64,000 nucleotides of DNA from contig JAGCFO010000015.1 in the NCBI GenBank assembly GCA_017650105.1, positions 62,001 through 126,000 of the forward strand, written 5' to 3'. A model generated the notes under the pieces. That model was not told the DNA's origin. It made no database searches and saw only the letters and a program-made list of their open reading frames with translations. Made by a program: the position numbers and the translations under genes. This DNA comes from Bacteroidaceae bacterium (GTDB lineage Bacteria; Bacteroidota; Bacteroidia; Bacteroidales; Bacteroidaceae). This document shows positions 1 through 8,216 of this stretch, piece after piece; within the stretch, counting starts at the first letter, position 1, and every line of letters begins with the position of its first letter.

Positions 1-973
1 CAATCCTGTCTGTTTCCTTGATGCGCAGGTTTTCAGCGCCGTAGATGCGGAAGGGAGTGTCGAGCAGAAAATATGCTACTGCCAGCGTGGGTATTAAGTC
101 AGGCGTGTCGCTGCAGTCGATGCTTATCTCTCCACACATCAGAAGTTGAGGGTCGAGTAGCTCAACACAGATGCTGTCGCCCTGAATGCAATCGGTGTAG
201 GTGAGCCCTTCAAGTTTCACGCTGTAGGGTATATACAATTTCATCGCCAAAGTCTGCATTGCATACCAATACGATGCTGCGCTCCAGTCACCCTCTATCG
301 TGAGGGATTTGTCAACGTAGCTGCCGCGCGGAACGATTAGTGAGCCTGTTTCTTCCTCCCACGCTACTTCTATTCCATAGTGCTCCATCAGCGCGCAAGT
401 CATATCGATGTAGGGAGCGGAGACGATTTTTCCTTCCAAAGTCAACCGGAAGGGTGGGTTTCCTTCCGATGCCGGCTTGATAAGAGGTGTTATCATCAAC
501 ATTGCCGAAATGTACTGCGAGCTGATGCTCCCGTCCATCGTGAGGCTGTCGCCCGACAGCTCCTTCCCTCTGATGTGAAGCGGAGGAAATCCCTCTTTGC
601 CTTCGTAGGAGATGTCGGCTCCCAGCTCGCGTAGGGCTTCCACGAGAGTGCCTATTGGGCGCTGTTGCATGCGATTGTTTCCCGTCAGGATGATGTCGCT
701 GCCTGGTTGGCAAACAAACAGGGCTGTGAGGAAGCGCATAGCGGTGCCGGCGCCCTCGATGTTGATGGTGCCGTTAGCCGAAGCGTCTGTCAAGGCTCTC
801 CTTATCACTCGCGTGTCGTCGCACTCGGGCAGGTTAGGGATGTTGTCTTGGGCAGGCTCCTTTGACGCCAAGTGGTGTAGCACGAGGGCTCTGGCAGCAA
901 TGCTTTTCGAAGCCGGAAGGTGAACAGTCCCTTGCAGATTCGTTCGGTTTCGGTCGAATGTCAATCGTATCAT
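1..973 (-). CDS. aroA: 3-phosphoshikimate 1-carboxyvinyltransferase (EPSP synthase), 3' end cut by window
   Basis: Shikimate pathway enzyme that joins phosphoenolpyruvate to shikimate-3-phosphate in the cytoplasm. I translated the minus strand from the ATG at 973-971; about 324 residues are visible and the C-terminal part lies outside the window (family about 410-430). Family motifs read directly: LPASKSIAARAL near residue 19 (phosphate-binding Lys-Ser), GNNRMQQRPIGTLVEALRELGA, DGSISSQYISAML, EGDWSAASYWY and LRIKETDRI at the visible end. The usual N-terminal GTAMR motif is also present (GAGTAMRFL). No gene lies on the same strand immediately upstream; tRNA-Pro diverges from it. Identification is by motif reading and is secure. 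Confidence 0.93.
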   Translation of the reverse strand, partial: MIRLTFDRNRTNLQGTVHLPASKSIAARALVLHHLASKEPAQDNIPNLPECDDTRVIRRALTDASANGTINIEGAGTAMRFLTALFVCQPGSDIILTGNNRMQQRPIGTLVEALRELGADISYEGKEGFPPLHIRGKELSGDSLTMDGSISSQYISAMLMITPLIKPASEGNPPFRLTLEGKIVSAPYIDMTCALMEHYGIEVAWEEETGSLIVPRGSYVDKSLTIEGDWSAASYWYAMQTLAMKLYIPYSVKLEGLTYTDCIQGDSICVELLDPQLLMCGEISIDCSDTPDLIPTLAVAYFLLDTPFRIYGAENLRIKETDRI

Positions 974-1056
974 GCTACAAAAATAGGCAAAATCCGCCTT
1001 TTATCCTCATGAAAAGGAAAAATTTTTAGCGAAAGCGCAATTTTTTTCAGAAAAAG

Positions 1057-1088
1057 TTTGGCGGTTCGCTACGTATGGCTTACCTTTG
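1057..1088 (+). promoter_or_regulatory. Bacteroidetes-type promoter of tRNA-Pro
   Basis: TTTG at 1057-1060, a 20-base spacer, then TACCTTTG at 1081-1088, matching the TTTG-N19/20-TAnnTTTG pattern known for the primary sigma factor of Bacteroides. The tRNA starts 31 bases downstream. Confidence 0.8.
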
Positions 1089-1119
1089 CATCCGCTTTCG
1101 AAAGGAAGTACCGATTGTT

Positions 1120-1194
1120 CGGGATGTAGCTCAGCCCGGTTAGAGTACGCGTCTGGGGGGCGTGGGGTCGCTAGTTCGAATCTAGTCATCCCGA
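1120..1194 (+). tRNA. tRNA-Pro (anticodon GGG)
   Basis: The 75-nt cloverleaf folds by eye. The acceptor stem is CGGGATG with CATCCCG plus discriminator A at 1194. The D stem is GCTC/GAGT. The anticodon stem is CGCGT with GCGTG and a 7-nt loop holding GGG at 1155-1157. The T arm contains GTTCGAATC. No CCA is encoded, as is usual in Bacteroidetes. Confidence 0.95.
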
Positions 1195-1208
1195 CAAATA
1201 GGAGAGAG

Positions 1209-1238
1209 GCGTCTGGCATCAAGCCAGACGCTTTTTTT
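1209..1238 (+). terminator. Rho-independent terminator after tRNA-Pro
   Basis: GCGTCTGGC (1209-1217), a 5-nt loop, GCCAGACGC (1223-1231) and seven T (1232-1238). A perfect 9-bp stem that ends the tRNA-Pro transcript. Confidence 0.9.
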
Positions 1239-1276
1239 GTTCGTGTAGGGCACAGGACTCATTTTATCCCCGAAAA

Positions 1277-1308
1277 TTTGGCAGCAAGGATTTCTTTTTG
1301 TATCTTTG
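1277..1308 (+). promoter_or_regulatory. Promoter of the 1401 outer-membrane protein gene
   Basis: TTTG at 1277-1280, a 20-base spacer and TATCTTTG at 1301-1308. It is the expected Bacteroidetes promoter and leaves a leader of roughly 90 bases before the start codon at 1401. Confidence 0.8.
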
Positions 1309-1400
1309 CATCGATAATCGCAAGTCGCTCCCGAAGAGCCCTTTGCCTGAAGAATGGATTTAACAACAAGTTTAACTATTTTATTTTCAAAACAAACAGT

Positions 1401-2012
1401 ATGAAGAAAGTAATGAAAAACGTTATGGCTGTAGCCATGATGATGTTAGTCAGCGCTAGCGCATTCGCACAGTACGACTGGATGAAGAGTTCTCTGACTT
1501 TTGGTTACACCAACGAGTCATTCTCGTCTCTCCTTGGAAAAGAAGTGGTTGCAACTTATCCTAACACATTCGGTTTGGGAGGCCAGTTCAACGAGGCTTT
1601 TGAAATCTTTGATTTCGCCGGAAGAGTTGTTTCAGTCGGACTTGACACCTCTGTTGATTTGAATTACTCGCAGTTCGATCACGCAGGCACCACCCACATG
1701 GGCGAATTTAGCATTCAGGTGGGTCCCGCCGTTTCCTTCCGTCCTACGGATAAGTTGTGTTTTCGTGCTTATGCCAAGATTGCTCCTACCATCGTCGGAC
1801 AGCATATGCCAGACATCGACAAGGGCTATGCAGGGCTTGGCCTGATGACTACCATCGGTGCTACCGCTTGCTTCGGACGCTTCGGACTCGGAGTAGAGCA
1901 GCGCGGAGGTGGAGTTACCCTCATGGAAATCCGCGACAGCAAACTTAACAAAGATGCAAGCAAGGACATCAGTTTCGTAGGCCCGCGCTTCTTCCTGGTA
2001 TTAGGACTCTAA
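1401..2012 (+). CDS. Small outer-membrane beta-barrel protein, function unknown
   Basis: A 203-residue secreted protein. A signal peptide occupies residues 1-24 (basic start, hydrophobic core, SASAFAQ cleavage region). The mature part alternates polar and hydrophobic residues with many Gly and aromatics and ends in GPRFFLVLGL, the amphipathic C-terminal strand usual for small Bacteroidetes barrels. The open frame extends upstream through the tRNA, but the Met at 1401 is chosen because the signal peptide starts there and the promoter at 1277-1308 lies just upstream. Monocistronic, between its own promoter and a hairpin at 2053-2086. No catalytic motif seen. A structural or small porin-like role is inference. 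Confidence 0.75.
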   Translation: MKKVMKNVMAVAMMMLVSASAFAQYDWMKSSLTFGYTNESFSSLLGKEVVATYPNTFGLGGQFNEAFEIFDFAGRVVSVGLDTSVDLNYSQFDHAGTTHMGEFSIQVGPAVSFRPTDKLCFRAYAKIAPTIVGQHMPDIDKGYAGLGLMTTIGATACFGRFGLGVEQRGGGVTLMEIRDSKLNKDASKDISFVGPRFFLVLGL

Positions 2013-2052
2013 TAGTAAGGAGACAGCAATCTGCGATTGCAACTAGCTCATT

Positions 2053-2086
2053 AATAGGGAGAAAGGTACGCCTCTCTCCCTATTTT
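2053..2086 (+). terminator. Terminator after the 1401 gene
   Basis: AATAGGGAGA (2053-2062) pairs with TCTCCCTATT (2075-2084) in a perfect 10-bp stem with a 12-base loop. Only a short T tract follows, so termination strength is uncertain. Confidence 0.65.
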
Positions 2087-2165
2087 CATTCTTCTTCGCA
2101 GAGTAAAAAAAGCACGCACTTTCCAACGAACAGCATTGTCTTAGAAAGCGCAAATTATTCTTTGT

Positions 2166-2200
2166 CCAAAAAGTTTTTTGAAGAAGGGAAAAAAATGTTT
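2166..2200. repeat. Intergenic repeat element A
   Basis: The stretch starting CCAAAAAGTTTTTTG and continuing AAGAAGGGAAAAAAAT nearly matches the reverse complement of 6599-6630 (element B). It lies in the 548-base gap between 2012 and 2561, which otherwise holds tRNA-Ser and two hairpins. Role unknown. Confidence 0.5.
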
Positions 2201-2236
2201 TTCTTTCTTCATATTTCAATAAGCAGAAAACAATGA

Positions 2237-2262
2237 GGGGGCTGGATTTCAAACCAGCCCCC
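2237..2262 (-). terminator. Terminator after tRNA-Ser
   Basis: GGGGGCTGG (2237-2245) pairs with CCAGCCCCC (2254-2262). On the minus strand the stem lies just downstream of tRNA-Ser and is followed by a T-rich tract (TCATTGTTTTC). Confidence 0.75.
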
Positions 2263-2290
2263 TTGCTGCGGAAGGAGAGGGATTCTCTAG

Positions 2291-2377
2291 CGGAAAGAGA
2301 GGGATTCGAACCCCCGGTACAGTTACCCGTACGCCGCATTTCGAGTGCGGTCCGTTCGTCCACTCCGGCATCTTTCC
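2291..2377 (-). tRNA. tRNA-Ser (anticodon CGA)
   Basis: An 87-nt tRNA on the minus strand. The acceptor is GGAAAGA with TCTTTCC and discriminator G. The anticodon stem CCGCA/TGCGG encloses CTCGAAA, giving anticodon CGA. The long variable arm (GTACGGG..TGTAC region) is typical of tRNA-Ser, and the T loop has GTTCGAATC. Confidence 0.95.
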
Positions 2378-2426
2378 ATAATTGCTTTTTCGTAGGAAAA
2401 AGGAGCGCTCTCGGACAAAGAGCATG

Positions 2427-2434
2427 CAAAAGTA
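2427..2434 (-). promoter_or_regulatory. -7 box of the tRNA-Ser promoter
   Basis: TACTTTTG on the minus strand, 50 bases upstream of the tRNA. I find no well-spaced TTTG at -33, so only the -7 element is claimed. Confidence 0.5.
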
Positions 2435-2476
2435 CGGCTTTTTTTTGAAAAGGCATTATTTTTCAAGTTTTTTTTC

Positions 2477-2484
2477 TACTTTTG
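2477..2484 (+). promoter_or_regulatory. -7 box upstream of the nitrilase-cyclophilin pair
   Basis: TACTTTTG (TAnnTTTG) at 2477-2484, 77 bases before the start codon at 2561. The upstream element is not clear. Confidence 0.55.
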
Positions 2485-2560
2485 CGCAGATAATGATTTG
2501 GCAAGCCGATAAAATGGGCTAAATGAGGCCTCTCGTCTTGCCGACGTAATCTGATGTGAT

Positions 2561-3349
2561 ATGAAAATCGCCGTTGTTCAAACCAATCCTCTCTTTGGAG
2601 ACATTGAGGGAAACATCGAAAGAGCAGATTCTTTGATTAGTGCCAATCCGGGTGCTGACGTGTATCTGCTGCCTGAGATGTTTTCTACAGGCTTTTCAGT
2701 TAATCCAATGGATTTGGCAGAGCCTTTGGCTGGTCCTTCTCTCCAATGGATGCGTAGAAAAGCAAGTGAAATGGATGCGGCAATTTGCGGAAGTGTGGCA
2801 ACTGCGGTAGAACTGTTCACTTTTGTGAATAGAATGTATTTTGTAGAGCCTGACGGAAAGGTTACGGATTACGACAAGCGGCATCTTTTCTCTTTTGCGG
2901 GAGAACAGAGGCAGTATGTGGCTGGCGACAAGCGCGTTGTGGTGCCTTTTCGAGGAGCACGCTTTTTGCTTCAGATTTGCTACGACTTGCGCTTCCCGGT
3001 TTGGAGCCGTTGCCTGAACGACTACGAAGTGGCCCTCTACGCTGCTAACTGGCCTATCAAGCGTCGTAGGGCTTGGGATGTGCTTCTGCAAGCGCGCGCA
3101 ATTGAGAATCAGTGCTTTGTGGTGGCATCCAATCGCGTGGGGCAAGATGATATGGACTGTGAGTATAACGGAGGTTCCGTTATACTGAATCCGTATGGAA
3201 TGCCTATTGCTGAAGTACGCGACGGAGAGGAAGGCGTAAGTATGGCAGAACTGGATTTGGAGGGACAGAAGTCTTTCCGCGAAAAGTTCACCTCGTTGTC
3301 TGACGCAGACAAATTCCAAATAACAGATAACCAAAATAATCAAATATGA
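2561..3349 (+). CDS. Nitrilase-superfamily amidase (omega-amidase, YafV/Nit2-like)
   Basis: A 262-residue cytoplasmic C-N hydrolase. The three catalytic residues are visible: Glu39 (LLPEMFSTGF), Lys106 (DYDKRHLF) and Cys140 (QICYDLRFP). The MFSTGF and YDLRFPVWSR context fits the YafV/Nit2 branch, which hydrolyses alpha-ketoglutaramate and related omega-amides from transamination, including methionine salvage. The length matches the family. The stop codon overlaps the next start (ATGA, 3346-3349), so it is translationally coupled to the cyclophilin. No signal peptide. Substrate is inferred from family resemblance and not shown by the sequence. Confidence 0.85.
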   Translation: MKIAVVQTNPLFGDIEGNIERADSLISANPGADVYLLPEMFSTGFSVNPMDLAEPLAGPSLQWMRRKASEMDAAICGSVATAVELFTFVNRMYFVEPDGKVTDYDKRHLFSFAGEQRQYVAGDKRVVVPFRGARFLLQICYDLRFPVWSRCLNDYEVALYAANWPIKRRRAWDVLLQARAIENQCFVVASNRVGQDDMDCEYNGGSVILNPYGMPIAEVRDGEEGVSMAELDLEGQKSFREKFTSLSDADKFQITDNQNNQI

Positions 3350-4185
3350 AAAGAACAATTATTATGATTGTCTGCCTACTAATAGGAGTAGGCGTAGCAG
3401 ATTGTCAAACTAGCAAAAAAAATAATAAGATGAACAAACCGACACCTCAAGTGCAAATCAGTACTTCTTTTGGCGATATCGTTGTCAAACTCTATGACGA
3501 GACTCCAGCGCATCGTGATAACTTCCTGAAATTGGCTCGCGAAGGCATGTACGACGGGACTCTCTTTCATCGGGTAATTAAAGGCTTTATGATTCAGGGT
3601 GGAGACCCAGATTCCAAAAATGCTGCTCCTGGACAGCAGCTTGGCTCGGGGGATGTGGGTTACACTTTGCCTGCGGAGTTTGTCTATCCTACTTATTATC
3701 ACAAGCGTGGAGTGCTGAGCGCAGCAAGGCAGGCGGATCAAGTTAATCCCGAGCGTCGTTCTTCTGGATGTCAGTTCTATATTGTTTGGGGAGAGGTTTA
3801 CACGCCTGAGCAACTACAGCAGTTTGAGGCGCGTCAGAACCAGAGCCGTGGGCAGCAAATCTTTGATGAGTTGGCTCAGCAGCATATCGACAGCATTCGC
3901 GCCATGTATGACAGAAATGATCAGCAGGGACTTATGGCTTTGCAAAACAAACTGGTAGCCGAGACGGAAAAGCGACTTAAAACGGAGCCGGGCTTCCATT
4001 TTACCGAAGAACAAGTAAAGGCTTATACTACCGTTGGAGGAACTCCTCATCTGGATTCACAATATACCGTCTTTGGAGAAGTAGTGAGTGGGCTTGATGT
4101 TGTTGAGAAAATACAGCTGGCAGCAACTGACAGCCGAGATCGTCCCCTTGAGGATATCAAGATGACAGTAAAAGTGCTTGAATAG
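3346..4185 (+). CDS. Cyclophilin-type peptidyl-prolyl cis-trans isomerase, exported
   Basis: A 279-residue prolyl isomerase that assists folding in the envelope. It has an N-terminal hydrophobic export segment (residues 4-20) ending near a Cys in GVADCQTS; this could be a weak lipobox or a signal peptidase I site. The cyclophilin domain runs from about residue 34: TSFGDIVVKLYDETPAHRDNF, DGTLFHRVIKGFMIQGGDP, GVLSAARQADQVNPERRSSGCQFYI. An insertion of roughly 75 charged residues (about 155-225) separates the core from the last part (HLDSQYTVFGEVVSGLDVVEKI). Such an insert is common in Bacteroidales cyclophilins. It overlaps the amidase gene by four bases, so they form one operon. Confidence 0.88.
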   Translation: MKRTIIMIVCLLIGVGVADCQTSKKNNKMNKPTPQVQISTSFGDIVVKLYDETPAHRDNFLKLAREGMYDGTLFHRVIKGFMIQGGDPDSKNAAPGQQLGSGDVGYTLPAEFVYPTYYHKRGVLSAARQADQVNPERRSSGCQFYIVWGEVYTPEQLQQFEARQNQSRGQQIFDELAQQHIDSIRAMYDRNDQQGLMALQNKLVAETEKRLKTEPGFHFTEEQVKAYTTVGGTPHLDSQYTVFGEVVSGLDVVEKIQLAATDSRDRPLEDIKMTVKVLE

Positions 4186-4205
4186 ACTCAAAAGTTGAGT
4201 TTTAT
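4186..4205 (+). terminator. Small hairpin between convergent cyclophilin and thrC
   Basis: ACTCAA (4186-4191), a 3-nt loop, TTGAGT (4195-4200), then TTTATT. A short stem that overlaps the last codon of thrC. It could serve the plus-strand operon. Confidence 0.45.
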
Positions 4206-5503
4206 TGGAGGCTAAGAATAAAGTCTTTTAAGATCTGTACGTCATTTGGAAGAGATGTGAAATGCTTCTCTTTCTGCATTGCTCTCTTTAGCGTTTCGGG
4301 AACGGGGGGCTTAACGCCTATTGTATCTTCGATAACCTCATGGAACTTTGCAGCGTGAGCGGTGCAGAGGCGGAAACCTTGCGCTTGATAATACTGCGCT
4401 GCATTCCACCCGCAGGCACTATGAGGATCGGAGATATAACCGAACTTTTCGTATAGATTTCTTATTGCTTCCCGTATTTCCTTATCCTCGCTGGAGAACC
4501 CTTGTATGGAGGAAGAGATAAGATTGAAATCATTCTGGAACAGATAGGTCATGCGTTCAAAATTGCTCGGAGCACCCACATCCATAGCATTAGCAATCGT
4601 ATGAATGGATGTTTTTGGCTCATAGCTTCCTGAGACGAGATACTTAGGCACCACGTCGTTAGCGTTGGAAGCTACAATGAAACGGTTGACAGGCAATCCC
4701 ATTTGCGAGGCAAGCAATCCTGCTGTGGCATTTCCGTAATTGCCGCTTGGAATGGTGATATCAGGATGCGATAGCCCAGTTTGCTGATGCCATTGACACC
4801 ATCCGTAGAAATAATAGAAAGACTGCGGAATCCATCGCAGAATATTGATGGAGTTAGCAGAAGTCACCTTACAATTCTCGCGGAAAACGGAGTCGTTAAA
4901 GAGTTGTTTCACTAGCGATTGGCAATCATCGAAAGTACCGTTGACACGTATGGGATGGATGTTACCTCCAAGCGTAGTCATCTGGCTCTCCTGCAGATTG
5001 CTTACTTTCCCATTGGGGTAGAGTACCACAACATCGATGCCAGCAACGTTGTGGAAACCAGCGGCAACAGCACTTCCTGTATCTCCGGAAGTGGCTGTCA
5101 GCACGAATAGTTTTTCTTCCGTTTCCTGTTTCTTGAGTAAGCCCAGCATTCCCCCCATGAAACGCGCTCCGAAGTCCTTGAAAGCCGAAGTAGGACCGTG
5201 AAACAGTTCCAGCGCGTAATCGTTGTCACCGATTTTGACAAGAGGGCAGGGAAAGTTAAATGCTTTTCTAACTAGCGAGTCAAGCAGTTCTTTCTCTATC
5301 TCTTCTCCGAAAAAGAGGGAGGCAAGGTAGCTGGCCATATCGGCAAAAGAGATGTCTGCTAGGCGCTGAACCTCGTTCATGTCGGCTTGAGGAATAGATT
5401 CGGGCATGAAAAGTCCCCCGTCAGGAGCCAATCCTCGGAAAGCACATTCCTTCAGGCTGAATGCATTTTTTTTGAGAGTGTCGCGTGTGCTAAAGTACCG
5501 CAT
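4202..5503 (-). CDS. thrC: Threonine synthase
   Basis: PLP enzyme that converts O-phosphohomoserine to threonine. 433 residues, full length for the family. It starts MRYFSTRD and has the N-terminal signature FRGLAPDGGLFMPE, the PLP-lysine motif FHGPTSAFKDFGARF, the phosphate-binding loop TATSGDTGSAVA, and PSGNYGNATAGLLA. It lies 18 bases downstream of thrB on the same strand, so the two last steps of threonine synthesis are one operon. thrA (aspartokinase-homoserine dehydrogenase), often next to them in Bacteroidetes, is not here. Confidence 0.96.
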   Translation of the reverse strand: MRYFSTRDTLKKNAFSLKECAFRGLAPDGGLFMPESIPQADMNEVQRLADISFADMASYLASLFFGEEIEKELLDSLVRKAFNFPCPLVKIGDNDYALELFHGPTSAFKDFGARFMGGMLGLLKKQETEEKLFVLTATSGDTGSAVAAGFHNVAGIDVVVLYPNGKVSNLQESQMTTLGGNIHPIRVNGTFDDCQSLVKQLFNDSVFRENCKVTSANSINILRWIPQSFYYFYGWCQWHQQTGLSHPDITIPSGNYGNATAGLLASQMGLPVNRFIVASNANDVVPKYLVSGSYEPKTSIHTIANAMDVGAPSNFERMTYLFQNDFNLISSSIQGFSSEDKEIREAIRNLYEKFGYISDPHSACGWNAAQYYQAQGFRLCTAHAAKFHEVIEDTIGVKPPVPETLKRAMQKEKHFTSLPNDVQILKDFILSLQ

Positions 5504-5521
5504 AGTGGATGGTTTTTCTTG

Positions 5522-6454
5522 TCAAATGCTAACGCCGCATAGCTTTGTTCCTTTATTAGACACCTTTACAACATATACCTCGCACTGCACCTCAAGCTTG
5601 TCGAAATGCTCCCGCATAATCCATCCAGCGCGTTGTGCAACGTCATGTCGGTCTGTGAGGGCAAACACAGAAGGGCCAGAACCGGAAATATTCATAGCTA
5701 AGGCTCCTGCCGAAAGAAGTTTTGAACGCAGATTGTCAAATCCAGGAATGAAATGCTTTCGATAAGGCTCTGCGATGACGTCTTTCATAGCGCGCCCGAC
5801 AAGACCGATGTTACCCGAGTAAAGGCCTGCAACCAATCCTCCCACGTTGCCCCATTGGCTGACGGCATCGTGAAGGGGCACTTCCTTCGGGAGAATGTCT
5901 CGCGCCTCCTTCGTGTTGACAACAATGTGGGGATGCGTGACAGCACAGTAGAAGTTGCCCGGAACGGGCATTTGAATGATGTCGAGCGGCTCATATCCGC
6001 GGATGAGAACGATGCCTCCCATGACTGCCGGAGCAGCATTATCGGCGTGATAGCCTCCGCTGGCAAGGTTTTCGCCCTCCATAGCGCAGAGCACCACTTG
6101 TTCGTCTGTGAGAGGGCAGCCGAACAATTCGTTCATACCGTAGGCAGCAGCAGCGCTCGAGGCAGCGCTCGAGCCGATGCCGCTTCCCGGATATATCTTT
6201 TGGCAGATAGTTACGTCAATCTGCGCTTTCTTGTCAACGATTTGAAGGAATTTGCGAACGACGGGCGTAATGACGTTTTTCTCAATGTCTGTTGGAAGGG
6301 GAACGTCGGTTTCGTTTGTGATGGTGAGCCCGTCACCTTCGCTTGCCGTGATTTCCAGAATATCTCCCACTTCGTCGAGCGCAAGCCCGATGACATCGAA
6401 TCCGCATCCCATGTTGGCAATGGATGCTGGAGCAAAAACGCGTACTTTCTTCAT
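5522..6454 (-). CDS. thrB: Homoserine kinase
   Basis: GHMP-family kinase that phosphorylates homoserine with ATP. 310 residues, normal length. The N-terminal motif VRVFAPASIANMGCGFDVIGLAL and the ATP-binding glycine-serine loop PGSGIGSSAASSAAA are clear. The C-terminal GHMP motif appears as AMNISGSGPSVFAL. It is the first gene of the thrBC unit, with a -7 box just upstream at 6475-6482. Confidence 0.95.
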   Translation of the reverse strand: MKKVRVFAPASIANMGCGFDVIGLALDEVGDILEITASEGDGLTITNETDVPLPTDIEKNVITPVVRKFLQIVDKKAQIDVTICQKIYPGSGIGSSAASSAAAAYGMNELFGCPLTDEQVVLCAMEGENLASGGYHADNAAPAVMGGIVLIRGYEPLDIIQMPVPGNFYCAVTHPHIVVNTKEARDILPKEVPLHDAVSQWGNVGGLVAGLYSGNIGLVGRAMKDVIAEPYRKHFIPGFDNLRSKLLSAGALAMNISGSGPSVFALTDRHDVAQRAGWIMREHFDKLEVQCEVYVVKVSNKGTKLCGVSI

Positions 6455-6474
6455 ATCCTATTTTTAATTTGGCG

Positions 6475-6482
6475 CAAAAGTA
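6475..6482 (-). promoter_or_regulatory. -7 box of the thrBC promoter
   Basis: TACTTTTG on the minus strand, about 20 bases before the thrB start. A TTTG lies 23 bases upstream (complement of 6506-6509), slightly wider than the usual spacing. Confidence 0.55.
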
Positions 6483-6560
6483 CTGCTTTTATTTATAATC
6501 TGAAACAAAACCCAGGGGAAAGATGCGAAAAAGCCGATAATTGTTCTCTTTTCATAACAG

Positions 6561-6641
6561 ATTATTCCTTCTTCATATCGCGATATGCTTTCTTCATAAA
6601 TTTTTTTCCCTTCTCCAAAAAACTTTTTGGAGACTTCATGT
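6561..6641. repeat. Intergenic repeat element B with palindromes
   Basis: Lies between the MFS operon end and thrB. It contains the perfect 14-bp palindrome CATATCGCGATATG (6574-6587), the hairpin CTCCAAAAA/TTTTTGGAG (6613-6632) and the ATTATTCCTTC motif also seen in the 11922 array. Its reverse complement shares a stretch of about 30 bases with element A. The other part (palindrome centred on TCGCGA followed by GAAGAAGG) resembles element C at 41690. A small open frame across it is low-complexity and is not called. Confidence 0.5.
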
Positions 6642-6715
6642 TTGCCTGTCGAGAAAGACAAGAGACGTTCTCTTCCGAGAGCGCCTCTTGTCATGAATGA
6701 AGGGATATTTCGTTT

Positions 6716-8149
6716 TTACTTCTTGATGTTCGGCTCTTCAAGCCCGAGGTGACGCTTCTTGTCGAGAGCCTTCAGGAAAATGGCAATGAACAAGGCTGCT
6801 ACACCAAAGCAGGCAAAGATGATGAGGGGAATAGTGTAATTGTAAGGAATGAAATCGGCGTTGGCTGCCTTTGCGGCAATTACGGCTGGATTGTTTGCGT
6901 TGCTGCTTGCCAGCACGTTTCCGATGAGAAGCGGCACGAGGCAAAGCCCGATATTCTGAACCCAGAAGATAAGGCAGTATGCAGAGCCGAGAACCTTTTC
7001 ATCTATAATTTTTGGCACGCTTGGCCATAGCGCTGCAGGAACAAGCGAGAAGCTGATACCCAAAACCACGATAGTAGCGTAGGCAATCAGTTTGCTATGA
7101 GTGGAGGGAAGAACAAAAGCGAAGATAAGATGGCACACAATCAGGAGGATGGAGCCCCAGATGAGCATCGTGGCTCCCTTGCCTTTATGGTCGAGGAAGC
7201 TGCCCAGGAATGGAGTGATAGCAGCTGCGCCGATGGGGAACCAACGGAAAATGTTAGAAGCAGCTTCAGGCGTGATACCATCCAGGTTGCATTGCAGCAT
7301 ATTTGCTCCATAGCGTTGGAATGGGAAGATAGCGCTGTAGTAGAGGACGCAGAGCAGAGCCACAACCCAGAAGTTGAGCGAGCCGAAAATCTTACCAAGA
7401 TCTTTTACCTTGAATTCGTCCTCAGGATCTTTCTCTTCAGTCTTCAAGCCTGCGGCAATGAGCTGTCCGTCAAACTTCTTATCCATGAAGGTAAAGATGA
7501 TGAAATTGATAAGTCCGATGAGGAGCAATACGGTGCAGAATCCAACTGGAGCCGTAATCGTACCAAGCTTTGCAGCAATAATCGGGCTAATTGAGAAGAT
7601 GGCGAAGACACCTACGCGGGCTATAGCCATCTCAATACCCATAGCGAGAGCCATTTCCTTGCCTTTGAACCACTTCGCAATAGCCTTCGAGACGGTTGTT
7701 CCTGCCATCTCGCATCCGCATCCGAAGATCATGAATCCAAGGGCAGCGAGCTTGGCGCTTCCAGGCATAGAAATCCACCAGCTGTTGAGCCAGCTTTCGA
7801 AGCCCGAGCCAGCAAACCAGTCGCTGACAGCATAGAACTTGATGCATGCGCCTATGAACATCATGGATGCGGCAAGCACTCCCGTGAAGCGGATTCCCAT
7901 CTTGTCAAGGATGATACCTGCGAGGATAAGGAAACCGCAGACGTTCAGAATGTACTCTGCGCTGGCATAAGTGCCAAACACATTGGGAGTCCAACCTTTC
8001 TCAGATTCAACGAGTGCCTGCAAGGGCGACATAACGTCTACGAACATATAGCCAAAGAACATCATCAAGGCTATGAGGATAAGGGCTGTCCAACGAGCCC
8101 ATTTCTTGTCGTTCAGCAACTGCTGAGTTTTTGCAATAACTTCTGACAT
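6716..8149 (-). CDS. MFS transporter, second of a tandem pair
   Basis: A 477-residue inner-membrane carrier with about 12 hydrophobic segments. It resembles its upstream neighbour (8217-9620) throughout: both have KGXEMALAMGI near mid-protein, FWVQNIGL/FWIQNIGL with PLLIG following, and end in EEPNIK. The pair therefore arose by duplication. It begins with a charged cytoplasmic stretch, then RWTALILIALMMFFGYMFVDVMSPL. The family is proton-driven uptake or exchange of small solutes. Being downstream of a DPP5-like peptidase suggests di- or tripeptides or amino acids, which is inference only. A 67-base gap separates the two. Confidence 0.8.
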   Translation of the reverse strand: MSEVIAKTQQLLNDKKWARWTALILIALMMFFGYMFVDVMSPLQALVESEKGWTPNVFGTYASAEYILNVCGFLILAGIILDKMGIRFTGVLAASMMFIGACIKFYAVSDWFAGSGFESWLNSWWISMPGSAKLAALGFMIFGCGCEMAGTTVSKAIAKWFKGKEMALAMGIEMAIARVGVFAIFSISPIIAAKLGTITAPVGFCTVLLLIGLINFIIFTFMDKKFDGQLIAAGLKTEEKDPEDEFKVKDLGKIFGSLNFWVVALLCVLYYSAIFPFQRYGANMLQCNLDGITPEAASNIFRWFPIGAAAITPFLGSFLDHKGKGATMLIWGSILLIVCHLIFAFVLPSTHSKLIAYATIVVLGISFSLVPAALWPSVPKIIDEKVLGSAYCLIFWVQNIGLCLVPLLIGNVLASSNANNPAVIAAKAANADFIPYNYTIPLIIFACFGVAALFIAIFLKALDKKRHLGLEEPNIKK

Positions 8150-8216
8150 GTTTTTGTTTATTTAGTGATTAGAATTGTTTCTGTCGGAGATAGGAGTTTT
8201 TTGATAGCATGAATTT

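Noticed and set aside
1086..1400. Upstream extension of the 1401 outer-membrane protein frame
   Set aside because: It runs through tRNA-Pro and its terminator; the signal peptide and promoter place the start at 1401.
2043..2456. 137-codon minus-strand frame
   Set aside because: It covers tRNA-Ser and a terminator hairpin and has no domain or secretion signal.
6464..6694. 76-codon minus-strand frame rich in Glu/Lys/Tyr
   Set aside because: Low-complexity translation of repeat element B; similar texture at element C. Treated as repeat DNA, not a gene.
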